Below are positions 34,346 to 46,338 of a stretch of DNA of 64,000 nucleotides, in pieces. Position numbers and translations under genes: made by a program. A model generated the notes under the pieces. That model made no database searches, was not told the origin of the DNA, and was given only the letters and a program-made list of their open reading frames with translations. Numbering within the stretch: the first letter of the stretch is position 1; each line of letters opens with the position of its first letter. Origin of the DNA: Augochlora pura (taxonomy: Eukaryota > Arthropoda > Insecta > Hymenoptera > Halictidae); the NCBI RefSeq assembly GCF_028453695.1, contig NC_135776.1, positions 2,542,001-2,606,000 of the forward strand, written 5' to 3'.

Positions 34346-35052
34346 TTAACCCTTTGCACTGTAAACAGACTCTCCTCATCCACTAGGAATTAGAGATTCT
34401 TCGCGCCGAAATTATTCCATCAACCATTTGTATTTCAACTCCTTTGACGTCTTTATAAATATTCCTAGTCATCTTAACGATTAATATATCTCCACGGAAC
34501 GCGATATACGCGCTCGCATAGAATAGAAATACCGTAGGTCAGAAATAGTGTTTCATAATTAGAATGCCACCGATTGCGGACGGTTAATTACCAAACACAT
34601 CTCTCAGTTTACGAGAAGTTCCCGCTGCAGCTGTCCATATTTCCGAAGGTGAAGTATGCAAAGACCGTCGCTGTATGATTGACACGAGCTCCGAAATCCA
34701 TAGCTAATCCATTATTCTCGAAACAAGTGTCACTCTAACGTGAATTTCTGTTTTCGGTTCGACCCGGCGAACGGGTGAAATGACACGGTGTTATTAATAT
34801 CGCAATTACAGGAATAATGATAATCATAGTAATAGTAATAATAATAATAATAATATCTATGTATTTAATAAAGGGTAGTAGTAAAATAGGAACGATGAAA
34901 TATTCAAATAAAAAGGGTGGTGTTTCGGATTAAAATATAAATCGTGTTCGCTTGCAACAGATATAAATCGTCTCGCCGGTCTAAAAATTTATTAACAAAA
35001 GACCTGCTAATCAAGCCAGCCGTGAAAGAGATCAACAGTGCAAGGGGCTTAA
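34346..35052. mobile_element. Putative TTAA-flanked (piggyBac-type) non-autonomous element, 707 bp
   Basis: The left end is TTAA followed by CCCTTTGCACTG. The right end is the near-perfect inverse, CAGTGCAAGGGGC, followed by TTAA, with one substitution and one inserted base. piggyBac elements duplicate TTAA on insertion and their ends commonly begin CCC. The interior is AT-rich with an (AAT)n run and has no transposase frame, so it would be non-autonomous. The 12-13-bp terminal match is short, and chance pairing is possible. Confidence 0.45.
34829..34856. repeat. (AAT)n microsatellite
   Basis: About eight AAT/AGT trinucleotides inside the TTAA-flanked element. Confidence 0.9.
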
Positions 35053-38000
35053 AGTCGCGAAGCCGTGAAAAAAAGAGAAGGAAGGAGGGGGGATGTTCAG
35101 CATTTTCCACGCAGCACGCGGGGATTTGCGACGCGTCACATATCCGACGGCGCTGTTCGCGCAGCGTCGCTGTTTACAAACACGTCTAAAAAGGTATCGC
35201 GCGTCACTGTCAGATCGGGCCAGCGGGCTTCGCATGATTAAATATTCACTGGCCGCGGCATCTATACGGAGTCGCGTTATCCAATTACACCGCGCTAACA
35301 TCACTCGTTAAAGCTTGCCCCCCGAACCGTGTGTGTGCGTGCGTTTGTATCGCCCCGGCCGACGTGCGCGCGAACGACAACGACGTTATTCGACCAGCCG
35401 CCCCACCCCCCTGAGTTTTTCCACGTTTTTTCCAGGATTTGTTCGGGCAGTTTTCGCGTTCGCGTCAGCTACGGCCAAAAGGTTCTGGTTTAAAAACCAT
35501 GGAGTCTCGAGTGAAGGAAAAGCGAGCATCCCGGTGTGGCCGAGGCTCGAGCGCGCGCACCCGGAAACTTGCGAAAATAACGAAAAAGAGGGGAAGGGGA
35601 GGGGGGGGGGGGTGGAAAAATGCCACTTGAAGATCTCGGATAGAAGGTTCTCTTCCAGCGCGGCCTCTCTCGCCGCGTACTCGCCGGACCTTGCCCCCGA
35701 CGGATTACCATCATTTCCGGTCTCTTAAAAAATCCTTTGAGCGCCCGGCTTCCTTCCACAATGACGCGGAACTTGCGAAAACTCCTTCGCAAATTGTTTC
35801 CCGGTAAATATTTTTCGGCGGCAAATATTTCGTCGAAAATGTCGACGCGCGCTCTGTCCTGGCGACAGCCAGTCTTTGAGGCAAGAATTATTTTTCGTCC
35901 GAAGTTAATTCAGTTTTAATGGAAAAATGAGAAAAATAGTCGTTTCCGAAGACAACCTTTTAACCGTTGTCTAGGGGATAATTCGTTGAGAAAACCTAGT
36001 CGTAACCGTGACCATGTAACTCTTAACTGACACTGGTTAATGCTTAAACAGTTTAAAAATTTTTAATAAAAAATAATCAACGTTAATGATTATTCGCGTG
36101 CAGGAGAAATCACAGCGGTTTCTCGCGGCGTAAAAGACAGTGCCCGTTGCCGTTTGACTGCCGCCTGACACCCATGGCATTCCATTTGTTTAATGGCGGC
36201 CGGGTGTCGGCTTACGGGCGCATTAATCCACAGGATACCTCCGGTTAATTAAGTGATAGGTAATTAGTGTGATTCAGTGGCTCGCGTAAATCTGATCAAA
36301 AGAGGTAATATGGGCCACTAACGTCTAGGCGCGGGTAATAATTGTCCAGGTGATTACGTATTCCCATAACGGGGTCGGTATGCGTCGGGCAACAACGATC
36401 CCGCACACAGTATTTTCGCCCGGCTCTATAAAACATCTAGGAATCGGACACGGAAATCGGCCCGGCTAAACAGTAACCGGCTCGTTAACTATTTAAACCG
36501 TCGCGTGGACGGAGGACCCGCGATTCTTTATTCAGACCCGTCGCTTCGGATCCGCTATTAAATGTCAAATATTTACGGGGGCCGGATCAATCTTTGCGAT
36601 GGCCGGTGTGCGCCTTTTGTTCAACGACGTCGGAGCGTCGCGACGCTCCGACGGCGACGGAACGAACGGGGCGAGGCTCTCGCTTCCCGACGGGGTAGAG
36701 GAAGGCAATCTCGTCGGTAATTGTCCGTGAGCGGCGCAAAGATTGCGGCCAATTTCGGATCGTCCGTGCATAAGGAACGCCGCACCCCCTTTTTCCGACC
36801 ACGGGAAACGCTTGACCGCGACGACGAAGACGATTGTCTACGGAAGGGTCGCTCTCGCATTTTCCTAGCTCAAACGGCTCGCCCCGAAAAGCTAACATTT
36901 TCAATCACCGCCGTTCGAGTGCTCCCCTTTTTCATTCCTGTTAACTTTGAAATTGGATAACGAGGATAAAACAAATTCAAATTTTTGACAAATTAGGACA
37001 CCTCATTTTTCTTTCGTCCTTTTATCTCAACCACTTAGCTGCGTCAATTTATTTTGAGGATCAATTTTGTTATGTCCTTTATCGATCGCAATAAGTATAG
37101 TTTTGTCGATATTTGTTCTAGAATTACTTTAAATAAATATATTTATTATAAGATATAAAATTGCCATTTCCTTGTGACGTGTAACAGATTAATTCTTCAA
37201 TTATCTTAACATTTCTAATGTATGAAATTGCGCCCGTTCCTTTTTCATCGTGGATGCTTAAAATCGGCGAACAATGCGAAACACGTACTCTTCTTCAAAG
37301 TCCGGAGTTTCCGTCGTCAATTAGCTGATTACTCGTAACAATCCATTTGGCTTTAAGAAATCTGCACGCGTCATAAATGCACAGAGATATCAGCGATTTA
37401 ACAAGCGATTCTTTTATCGACGTTCTACGACCATTAGGAGAATTGTCTTCGAAGAGAAATGTCTCGACCACGCTCTCCCTCTTGTGTCCCTAAAACAATC
37501 ATCCTATCGGCACTGGTTTAGAGAAAGAGAGACTTCCAGTATGAATCTTCTTTCATCGTGGCTGGCGAAAGGGTCTAACACGGTGTCGCTTTTCGGCCCT
37601 GTGTATCTTCGGTGCCTTTGTGGGAAACACGTATCTTCCTTCTACTGGAACAATGTCGTCCGACCTTTGAGAGCTGCGTGGCGCGAAGAAAGAAGGGATT
37701 CTCGGCGCGGCTCTTCTATCGATTTCCTCTCGTGTCTTCGAGCATCATCCGTTTCGAAGTCGTTCAGGCCGAGAGGAGGTTAATCCTCGTCCCACATACT
37801 CTACTCGGAATGGAATTAGAAAACAGTCGTCGCGCGAAAATCATCGCCGCCGATCTGCATGCAAATTCTCGTTGTCGTTAATCACTCTCGAAATATCTGT
37901 AGGAGGGAACGATTTCTTTCATCGACTCGAAACTCCCCTCCTGGGAACATGGAATAATGATACGATTTGTTTTCATCAGTATGCACCTCTGTTGCGTGTA

Positions 38001-38190
38001 TCATAAATGCATAAGGATCCGCGGTCAGGTCATTTGTATCGCACTTGTCACCGGACTATAGAGATTCAGTTGTAATCAAAATTGGTAAGAGCGGTGCAAA
38101 ATATATAATTGCTAGATTGGAGGTTTCTGTGTCGTTTATATAAAACAAATTGCATAAACATGAATTTTAGTTGATTTTTATTTCCGACAG
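35053..38190. other. Unassigned non-coding DNA
   Basis: Mixed DNA with AT-rich valleys at about 35770-36110 and 36950-37480. A pyrimidine-rich acceptor, TTTTTTCCAG, lies near 35432, but the frame after it is Lys/Arg/Gly-rich, passes through a G12 run and has no donor, so it is not called. A 26-bp perfect palindrome lies at 36628-36653. Confidence 0.5.
36628..36653. other. 26-bp perfect palindrome
   Basis: Each 13-base arm reads CGTCGGAGCGTCG with no spacer. The next flanking bases do not pair, so the symmetry ends sharply. It could bind a dimeric factor or extrude as a short cruciform; no function is known. Confidence 0.9.
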
Positions 38191-38425
38191 GGAATCTGAC
38201 GTCTCCGTCTCAATCGGTCTAAAACAGAGGAGGCGTTCGGCTGCAGCGACACGGTCCGGATCTTTGACGATCAGGTGGAATCTTTGGATAGTTAATGACC
38301 CGGCGAATCCTGTGAACTTGGTGGTGGTCAGGACACGTAAACGGCGAGGTGCTCCGAAACGTTGTTACACAGCCCGAAATTGACTAAATGTTTCGGTCGA
38401 ATGGATCCGTTTCCGCGCGCGGCAG
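38191..38425 (+). other. Candidate exon with strong acceptor and donor (235 nt)
   Basis: The acceptor GATTTTTATTTCCGACAG and the donor GCGGCAG|GTGAGCACG are both good. One frame is open from the acceptor (ESDVSVSIGLKQRRRSAA and onward) but stops at a TGA at 38382-38384, before the donor. Two ATGs after that stop reach the donor: one at about 38387 and one at 38401 (MDPFPRAA). It could therefore be a 5' exon with a start codon, or a terminal exon that ignores the donor. A second donor-like GGCAG|GTAAAA lies near 38636. No product is recognised. Confidence 0.3.
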
Positions 38426-39492
38426 GTGAGCACGTACGTCGAGAGCGGTAGAGCCAGCGAGAGAGAGAGAAAGAGAGAGAGATAGAGAAAGAGAAGTTTT
38501 GGCGCGGATCCAGAGCTCGGGGAAAAACCAGTCCGCGTACGAAACTCGACGGATGAAGTCGTCCGAGAGGAAGAAAGAGGAGAGACGCGCGGCCGCGACA
38601 AGCCAGGAAAACGATAGAAACCGGTGGATGAGGCGGCAGGTAAAATAAATAAAATCGTCTTCCACGGGCTGCTCGTCCCGATAAAACAAACGCGCCGCCC
38701 GGAAACCGGTTCGAATGCAGAGGATTTGATAAACGCCCCCGATATCGTTCGAAATAACAACACTGTCCCGGAAAACACAACCAAAGCCGCGATTAGATGT
38801 TCCCCATGCACCGCGTAGGCGGCTTATCCTCTCCGCGTTTTTCCCCGATGCTCGGGCGAATTTTTCCTCTCTTGTTCCGCGTTGACCCTCTTCCTATTTA
38901 CTTTAAAGGATTACGTAATTAATTTAGCTCGCCGAGTGCGGTTTAATGGGTCCCGAGCCGCCGGCAAAAGCTTCAAAAAGCTGCGGGACTTCTGTTGTTC
39001 GCCCTCTTCCGGTCACCTGATAAATTTCTAACGACCTTCGGGTCGCCGCGATTTCTAACGCTTCGAATCTGTGCTTCGGCCAGCCCCGCGACTTTCAGAG
39101 ATTTCGAAAGGGATCCACGCGAAGAATATCTTAGCGCAACAACGACGAGAAAAAGTGCTAAACAATTTTCTTGCGGCCGGCTCAGACTTCAAGAAAATTT
39201 CAATCTCAAGCGCCAGGAGAGAATCTGCCATGCACAGGCGGAGCGGTCGATCTTCGTGCTTGGATTTTCTCGAAAACGAGAGACGTTCTATGAAACAAAT
39301 TTATTGCACGGTTCAGTTTTCAACGGAGATTACGCTCGTGTGCGTTTCTTTTATAAGTTTCGACGATTTACTTGGGGGGAAAATTGCTTTGAAAGCGAAG
39401 AGCCTCCGGAGACGATAATCATGATTATCTAGAATCTAGAACACTCGAATCTCAGAAATAATTCATTCCCGTTTCTCGCTTCAATTTTTCAG
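38426..39492. other. Unassigned non-coding DNA
   Basis: Contains a GA microsatellite and GC-rich sequence. Two overlapping open frames at 38995-39432 have no splice or homology support. Confidence 0.5.
38459..38496. repeat. Imperfect (GA)n microsatellite
   Basis: GA run with AAA and GATAG interruptions. Confidence 0.9.
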
Positions 39493-39689
39493 GAGGAATA
39501 AGCACGTGTACAGTTTCGCTAAGAATTTCAATGATCGACTCGGGGAGAATCGTCTCGAAAATCAAGCGAGACACGGAGCATCGACGATCTTCATCGCAAG
39601 GAAAGTGATTCGAACAGTGCCGGTTCTGGATAAGTCGAAAGATAGGAATCGGAGACCGGTCTAGGAAGCTAGCAGAAAGCCAGAAGAAG
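39493..39689 (+). other. Weak candidate exon (197 nt)
   Basis: Acceptor CTTCAATTTTTCAG and donor AGAAG|GTGAGA bracket the block. One frame is open for about 55 codons from the acceptor (RNKHVYSFAKNFNDRLGE and onward; Lys/Asn-rich, unlike neighbouring chance frames) and stops at a TAG before the donor. As a coding exon it would be terminal; otherwise it is non-coding. Confidence 0.2.
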
Positions 39690-39824
39690 GTGAGAAGTAG
39701 AACGATAGTTCTACCTAAGCCGGCCTAATCTAGTTGGAAGAGTCCAAAGATAATTGGAGGACGTGGGAGCGAAGATCGAGCGCCGGTAGGTTCCTCGGAT
39801 CTCCCCGTTCAGGTACCGTCGGAG

Positions 39825-39827
<3 letters not shown>

Positions 39828-39866
<39 letters not shown>
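39828..39866. repeat. (GA)n microsatellite
   Basis: About eighteen uninterrupted GA units. Confidence 0.95.
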
Positions 39867-39867
<1 letters not shown>

Positions 39868-42800
39868 TCGGCGGGAGAGATCCGTTGGAGCGCGTTCAGC
39901 CGACTTTGGACGAAAGTTTCGGGGATCGTTTTCGGGGCTTTTCAGCCGTGGAGTCGGTCGAGTAGAAGGCGGGCGAAGTAGACGGGCAGAGAGCGGATAA
40001 GCGGCGGAGGACGGACGCAGGCGCGTGGTCGCGCCTACGGGCCTCGGTTCTCGGATCCAGGTATCGATTCGGCTGTCTTACAGGCTCCTCTCCGAGGCCC
40101 GATGAATAAAAATGACATGCTAACGAGCGTGGTTCAGCCGGCTGAAACTAACTCCGGTAACGCGCGAGAGCCGAGCTTCGCCGCGTCGTGTTTCGTTCGT
40201 CGCCGCTTGGAAGCGGATCCCGCGCGCGTTCCGCCGCTGCGGCGGTGTCTTCCGGAACGGACGGGGGAGAGCTTTCGGTAACCGGTCTCGGGAAACAATC
40301 GGAGGAGGAGCACACCGAAACTGTCTCCTTCGAGCCACCGGTGCGATTAATATTCGAGCGGATCGTTCGAGCGGAAACGGTTGAATCCGTCTACGCGGCG
40401 GAGACGCGCCGCGCGAAGCTCTTTTCTTCTCGCGCGTCGCGAGACGACCGTCTCTCGGTATCGAGCGCGTTATCCGCGCGAGAAACCGACGCCGCCCCGA
40501 CGGCAGAACTCTGCCTGAAAACGCCCGTCTCCGTGCGATCGCGAACTTCGGTCCCTTCTTCGGAAAATTAACGCCGTGCGAGGAATAAATTGACGCCGGT
40601 GCGTCGAACTCCGAAGAATTCCATTGTTCCTCGTCGCCGACGGATGTCTCCGCGGCAGTCATCCGACACCGCGCGTGCAACCATGCCGGGGGCCTTGCTC
40701 GATCGGCGATGCTCCCTTCGGCCCGCGCTAATTGCGGACACTGATTTACGAGGCTGGATTTCGATCGAATAACTGCTTTATTAACGCTAAATCTACCGAG
40801 TCCTGAACGCAACTAATGCACATTGTTTTATGACAATAATAGGATCGGGTTTATGGAAGCTCGATACGAAATACTCGGAGCATGTATTCTATTATATTTG
40901 CTCCGATACGACATCTAAAAATTTCTCATGGAAACGTTTTAATAATATCAGGTGTTCTAATATTAACACAGTAAAATGATCTCTGATGGGTCTTCATTTA
41001 AATGTCTTTTTCACAGAAGAAGCTCGGACTTGCCGGGTACGACGGCAGCTTTCCGTGCCTAAAATTAGACCACCCGTGCTTGACTTAATGCATCGGAGGA
41101 AATATCGTCGTAAAGTGTCGGTCGTTTGCAAGACGTTCCCCGGAGGACCGCCGCGCTCGAAAATATTGCCGAGAAAGCGGCGCGGAGGATGCTCGATGTT
41201 GAAAAGCGGCCGGTAATCAATGAGAAAGGAAGGTTGATCCTCTTTCCGCGGAAGGGTCTTTCGCGACGCCCGCAACCGGGATGATGCGCGCAGTGTCGAG
41301 CTTTATTGGGATCCTTGTTTCGCGTTGTTCCGGTTAGGGGGACGCTATAAATGCATAAACATCTGCAGTCTAGACTGATAACGACGAGAGGAGAGGAGAG
41401 AGGGCGCCTGTTTGATCAGTCGGCGCGCGCCCGGGTTTGCAGCAAAAGAAGAAGAACCAAGGAGCGGCAAGAAAGAAGAAAGCATTCGGGAGAGCAGCGA
41501 GCGACAGCATCAAAGGAAACAGTCGGATATAATTGGTCGTTGATTCGAAATTGAAATTCCTGTTGCACAAAAGAGTTTTCCGTTGCCCCGAGCCGAGGTT
41601 ATTTACGTATTTATTATCATTAATTGCGATCGCGTCCGCGGATCGCGAAACCCTTTTTCGCGTACGGGACGACGGGGCGTGTATCATTTGGCTGGCCGAA
41701 TTCGTTCGTTGTCGCGACGACGTCTCCTACTCCGCGTCGAGTTTAACGGCACGCGAACGGCGTTTGCTTGCACGCCGACGGGAATCCGACTCCGAACCAG
41801 CGGAGAGAATCGTTCCGCTCGTGTAATTAAATCCCCTTAATTGCCGGCGGATTGGCGCGCTCGAACGGGGGCCGACGTAAGTCTCCTCGGCTAGGACGAA
41901 ACTATACTATACAGAAGACTTTCTTCCACCCTAATTTTCCTTCCGACGGGCGTTCGAGATCGAATGACCGCGACGACGTTCCCGCGAGACACAACCGACG
42001 GAGGGGGGGCAGCACCCACACCGTGTGCTCTCTACACTTCTAATTAGACCGTGGATCTTTCTGGAAATTCAATTCGCGAGCCCGCTATTTATTTTAATGA
42101 ACGTTTTCAGTGGCCAAAGAAAAGCCAGCTTTTTCCGCCTTTATTTCGACGGACCGCGTATAACAGCGTTTGCTATAAGCGCATAAAGACCCCCCTAGCG
42201 CCGTGGTCTGAGCAGAATGAATCTCTTAGTCGGCGAAATGAAATTTTCCCGGTGCTCCAATTGCTACAAAATAAATTTCGCGGAGCGTAAAAGCGACTGA
42301 AAAAATCGCGGGGTGACCCCCCGGCGCCCCCCTCCGCGCGAACATGGATCGCGACGGAGTTAATAGCGCTTCTGCTAAGCAGTTTATTAGCGTCGCGACA
42401 ACCGAGCACGCACGGAGGCGAAAACCGGTGTGTTCCGTCGGCCTTTCGAAACAGGGACACGCTCGACGTGTCGGATTAATCTCGGTCGTTTTCTAACAAA
42501 ACTTTTAACATCCCGCGTGTGTCTTATTTTATGCGCCAGATTCCAGTTGAAATATTAACGCGATCTACAATTTTATAAAAGTAACACGTGTCCCCTGGTC
42601 TTTGTATGGAAATCGTTGCACCGGTTAACACGCTCCCCGCCGTGTTCGACGAAGTGTCGTCGCGCTAGGTCGCGGATCTTTTATAATTACAGGCTAGTTG
42701 ATTATACAAAGCGCGAGAGTTAAATAAGTATAGTATTCGTTCCTTTAATTATGTTAACGCGGCGAAAGCAACGCGACGTTTTTTTATAAATTCTGCCCGC

Positions 42801-43699
42801 GTGGTCGCAGCTCCGTATTCATCCATATTTTCCTACAATTTCGTAGATAAAAGATAGAGAAAAACATGGAACAATTTTCATCTTCAAAATCCGCAGCCTG
42901 GCTACGACCGATCACATTTCTTTCGTTAATCAGCCGGTAGATTTCTGTCCGGTATTTTGGAACGTTTAAAGGATATACGGCTACAACGAAGAAACAAATT
43001 AATTCACCGAGTCCGAGAAACTGGAGACGCGACAAGAAAGGATCCGAGATCCGTCATTGTCGCGCTGTCTCCGCGCGCGTTCCCTCGAATCCGGGGAATC
43101 CGGGCGACCCCGAGTAACGTTGTCGCAGCTCTTAGTCAGCGAAAGAAAATTTTCGTTCGCGGCGCGTTTCCAATAAAACGGCGGTTCCCGCGGTGGTGGT
43201 ATGCAAGTTTCCGCGCGAGTTCGGTTGCGCGAGGCGGAAAAGATGAAGGAAGCCGAAGGGCTGATTAGGCATCGCGGAGGATCGCGGCTAGACAGAAGTC
43301 GGGAACGTTCCGTGGGTGGTTCCGTTGTGCGGCTGACACCGCGGATTAACATATTCCGGCGGCGGCGCGCGGCCACGTAGGGCATTGCAGTCACGCGAGA
43401 GAGCCCGCCCTGCTGAAAATCTTGCTGAAAGATTAGAGTTCCGCGATGTTCCGGTCGCCCCCCGTTCTCGGCTCCGCCGGCCGCCCCTCTTCGCCCCCCT
43501 CCGCCCGTCCGCCCTCCTCCTCCGGGCTCGCCTTACACGCGGAATACTGAATTTTTTATTTTCCCCCGGTACTTTTCCAATTACCTCGGACAGAACAGGG
43601 CCCGGGTGTCTCTCGTTTTCCTATTCTCATTTCGCCGGGGCGTTCTTTCGCGTCGCGTCCCGTCTCTCGTCCCACCAGATACCGGCGGCATGGAGGGAC

Positions 43700-43862
43700 G
43701 AGAGAGAGAGAGAGAGAGGGAGAAGGAGAAGGGAACCGAGAGGAAGAGAGAGATCGTTGAAGAGAGCCGCGAGCGGATCGCGACGTCCGCCTCGAGTTTT
43801 GATTAAAACTAAACGGCGAATAAAAATTCCGCGGCGCGAGACTCTCTCTCTCTCTCTCACTC
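43700..43862. repeat. Opposed GA and CT microsatellites
   Basis: A GA-rich tract (43700-43753) is followed by a CT tract (about 43841-43862), giving purine-rich and then pyrimidine-rich runs that could pair as an imperfect inverted repeat across about 90 bases. Confidence 0.75.
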
Positions 43863-44310
43863 TGGAAACGCGATCCCGCGGGACTGCTCCAGGCGACCGC
43901 CGATCGATCATCTGCACCCACCGGGCCCCTTTTACACTGGAAAATCATCGAGCGCACGGGCAACCGTTAAATAACATTTTTATAAACGCTGCAAATTGCA
44001 CAACCCCTTCGAATGGAACTGATAACACATTAATGCCGTTTAAAAACGGTATTGCAATTTGCAGTAAATGGTGTATGGTCTGTGATCAGAGATGTGGTCG
44101 CAGAAATTGGGTGACAGGGACATAAATATAGGTGAGAGCGATAGGATGATCCTCGGCACACGTGTTTCCGGCAATGCATCGGCCGGCGATCAAGGTTGGA
44201 AAGAATGGTTTTCGAAAAGAAGCATCAAGGGAGAAACTGGCGGAGAACGAAGATTAACGCGGACGTTCTCGAGGCGACCGGCAGCCTATCGAAGTGAAGT
44301 GGCCCCGCCG

Positions 44311-44332
44311 CTGGTGCTGCTGCTGCTGCTGC
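44311..44332. repeat. (CTG)n trinucleotide microsatellite
   Basis: Six to seven CTG/TGC units. They produce an apparent run of six Cys or several Leu in overlapping open frames. Confidence 0.9.
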
Positions 44333-44504
44333 ACGGAAAAAATGTCTTCGCCGGTGGTTCTGGCCGAGGGAAGTATAAAGTTCGGTCTCGAATCGAAAAT
44401 CGATGTTCCGCCGATGCCTTCGCTAAGTGCCGTTCGGAGTATCGCCGCTTCTTCCTTGGAGCGAGTCGTTGAAGAATACCGAACAAACGAGAAAACGTCC
44501 GCGG

Positions 44505-44529
44505 GCCAGCCAGCCAGCCAGCCAGCCCA
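44505..44529. repeat. (CCAG)n tetranucleotide microsatellite
   Basis: Five to six CCAG units. A related GGCT array lies near 56803-56816. Confidence 0.9.
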
Positions 44530-44714
44530 GCCCCAGCCACCTTCAGACGATTCTTTATCCTGGCTGGGAGTGCCATGCCGGTGTCAAGGAAGCTACCACT
44601 TCGGGATCGTTCCTCTGGACGCGTGGGATGACGGATCCGGGTTGCAGCCGCGGCGGCGGCAGCTTCGAGCTCTCTTTGTCTCGGAATTTACTATTCATCT
44701 ATTGTTTGTTCCAG

Positions 44715-44806
44715 ACCCGAGTGCGCCGGTCAGGCCAAGGAACACATTTTGTGGATTAACGCTCGGACGGCGGACCCCTCCACGAGAATGTTACCGCTCC
44801 CAGCCT
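44715..44806 (+). CDS. Candidate coding exon (92 nt) of an unidentified protein
   Basis: Acceptor ATTGTTTGTTCCAG and donor CAGCCT|GTAAGG flank it. The most protein-like frame enters with one base and reads PECAGQAKEHILWINARTAD, then about ten further residues ending LPLPA, leaving one base. Another frame (ending CYRSQP, phase 0 at the donor) is also open. It is separated by an 85-bp intron with a T-rich acceptor from the small exon at 44892. No family is recognised. Confidence 0.3.
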
Positions 44807-44891
44807 GTAAGGATTTTTTTATATAATTATTATTTTTCGAACACGGTTTTCGCAGCACTCCTAAACACGATCATTTTCTTTTTTTTTTTAG

Positions 44892-44927
44892 ATCGTAACG
44901 AAACATGGAAAAATGGAGATTAAAAAG
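44892..44927 (+). CDS. Candidate short exon (36 nt) following the 44715 exon
   Basis: It is preceded by a long T tract ending in TTTTTTTTTAG and followed by AAAAAG|GTAATA. In the phase set by the first frame of the 44715 exon it reads YRNETWKNGD and stops at TAA (44921-44923), so it would be the C-terminus and the donor would be spurious. In the alternative frame it reads IVTKHGKMEIKK and reaches the donor in phase 0. Both readings are open to doubt. Confidence 0.25.
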
Positions 44928-46205
44928 GTAATATAATATTTGCATGAAATATATATATGTAGAATAGTCTGGCGTGAAATTATCACTGTCAAAAATAACT
45001 CGCTGCTTCGTTGCTCCTACCTTGCATAATCTTTAATTAAAATTAATTATTTCTTCAACTAAAATTACATTCGAAGGCACCGTTAACGATTCGAAATATT
45101 TTCGGAACCCGATCCGCGGATCCCGCGAGGCTTCTCCGTCGTGTTCGCCCAGTTTTTTCGAAACCCTTCGGCCCTTCGACGGCCACCACGAGCGGCCAAG
45201 GACAAGAAGGAAGCCGTAGAACTGCGGAACGCGGCCGTGGATCGCGCGAGCGAGCGGAGTCGCGGCGCCTCGATGATTCCCGCTCGTCTCGTGGAAAAAC
45301 CGCAAGCAAGAAGACGGAGTATCCTCTAGCCGACGCAGAGGAAGACGCCTCTGCTAAACGAGAGAAAGAGCCGGAGATAAGAGCGGAGACGCGTTCATCG
45401 ATCTCGTAGGGAAGCTCCGTGGGGATCGGGGACAATTACAAACCGCGATACATCTCTTTGCCGGCGGCAAGAAGCCGACCGTGTCTCGACGCTGTACAGT
45501 GTGATATTTCGATAATCCAGGGAAACTTGATTCTCCATAATTATTTCTTTATCATTTTTTATTAGCAAGAATATAGTTACTTGGAATATTAATTTAATAT
45601 AATTTTCAACATAGCTTTTCTATATATATTTTACTTATAATTTCCGTGTCACGTTGGAAATGATTACGTTGTATATCAACCAATAAAATACAATATAAAT
45701 AAAATAAAGTGGGGGACATTTTTGAAGGCGCAATTCTATCTCGGAATTAAATCCTGCCAAGTTGTCGAAATATCGCACTGTTCGGTGGTCCGAGGGTGGT
45801 CCGTGGGTAACCCGAGGGGGAGCGGACTGTCCGGCACAGCCGACCCAGGCCACCAGCCTTCTAATAAATTCATATCCACCGGTTTACGGCGGGGGGGATT
45901 AAGGAAACGTCTTGACCCAGAAAACGCAACGTCGACGACAAAGCCGGCTGCTCTCTCTCCGGTTCACTGCTCGCGATTCATTATACGGTGAAATTGCTCG
46001 TAATCACGGGGAAACAGTTGCACAATGGGAGGTACCTGTTGTGTTCACCGGTGGGAGAGGGGAGAACGGCAGGATTCTCTTTTTCCACCGGGTCTCTGTC
46101 TGTATACGTGGGATCGCGTGATTCATAGGGACGATGCATCACGCGCGCGGCAAGCCCGGTCCAATATAGTGCGGACCATACCGTCGCCTCGTGTCCGATC
46201 CGGCT

Positions 46206-46228
46206 CGATCCGATCCGATCCGATCCGA
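46206..46228. repeat. (GATCC)n pentanucleotide microsatellite
   Basis: Four GATCC units, the same unit (CCGAT rotated) as the array at 2530. Confidence 0.85.
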
Positions 46229-46309
46229 AATAAAGGGCTCTCCATGTATCGAAGATCCTGCCCCGAGGGCTTTGGTTTTGTCAGCTTGGCAAGCAAGACG
46301 AGGAGAGAC

Positions 46310-46338
46310 AGAGAGAGAGAGAGAAAGAGAAAGAGAAG
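46310..46338. repeat. Imperfect (GA)n microsatellite
   Basis: GA run with AAAG interruptions. Confidence 0.9.

Larger units (their letters stand above)
39690..44714. other. Unassigned non-coding DNA
   Basis: GC-rich with AT-rich valleys at about 40780-41000, 42480-42960 and 43960-44060. It holds GA/CT arrays, a CTG array and a CCAG array. Donor-like GTAAGT (41878) and GTGAGA (about 44133) lack partner acceptors. No recognised coding exon. Confidence 0.5.

Noticed and set aside
44294..44923. 209-codon frame with a run of six Cys, suggestive of a palmitoylated protein
   Set aside because: The Cys run is the CTG microsatellite read in one frame; the frame also runs through a plausible intron with a T tract.
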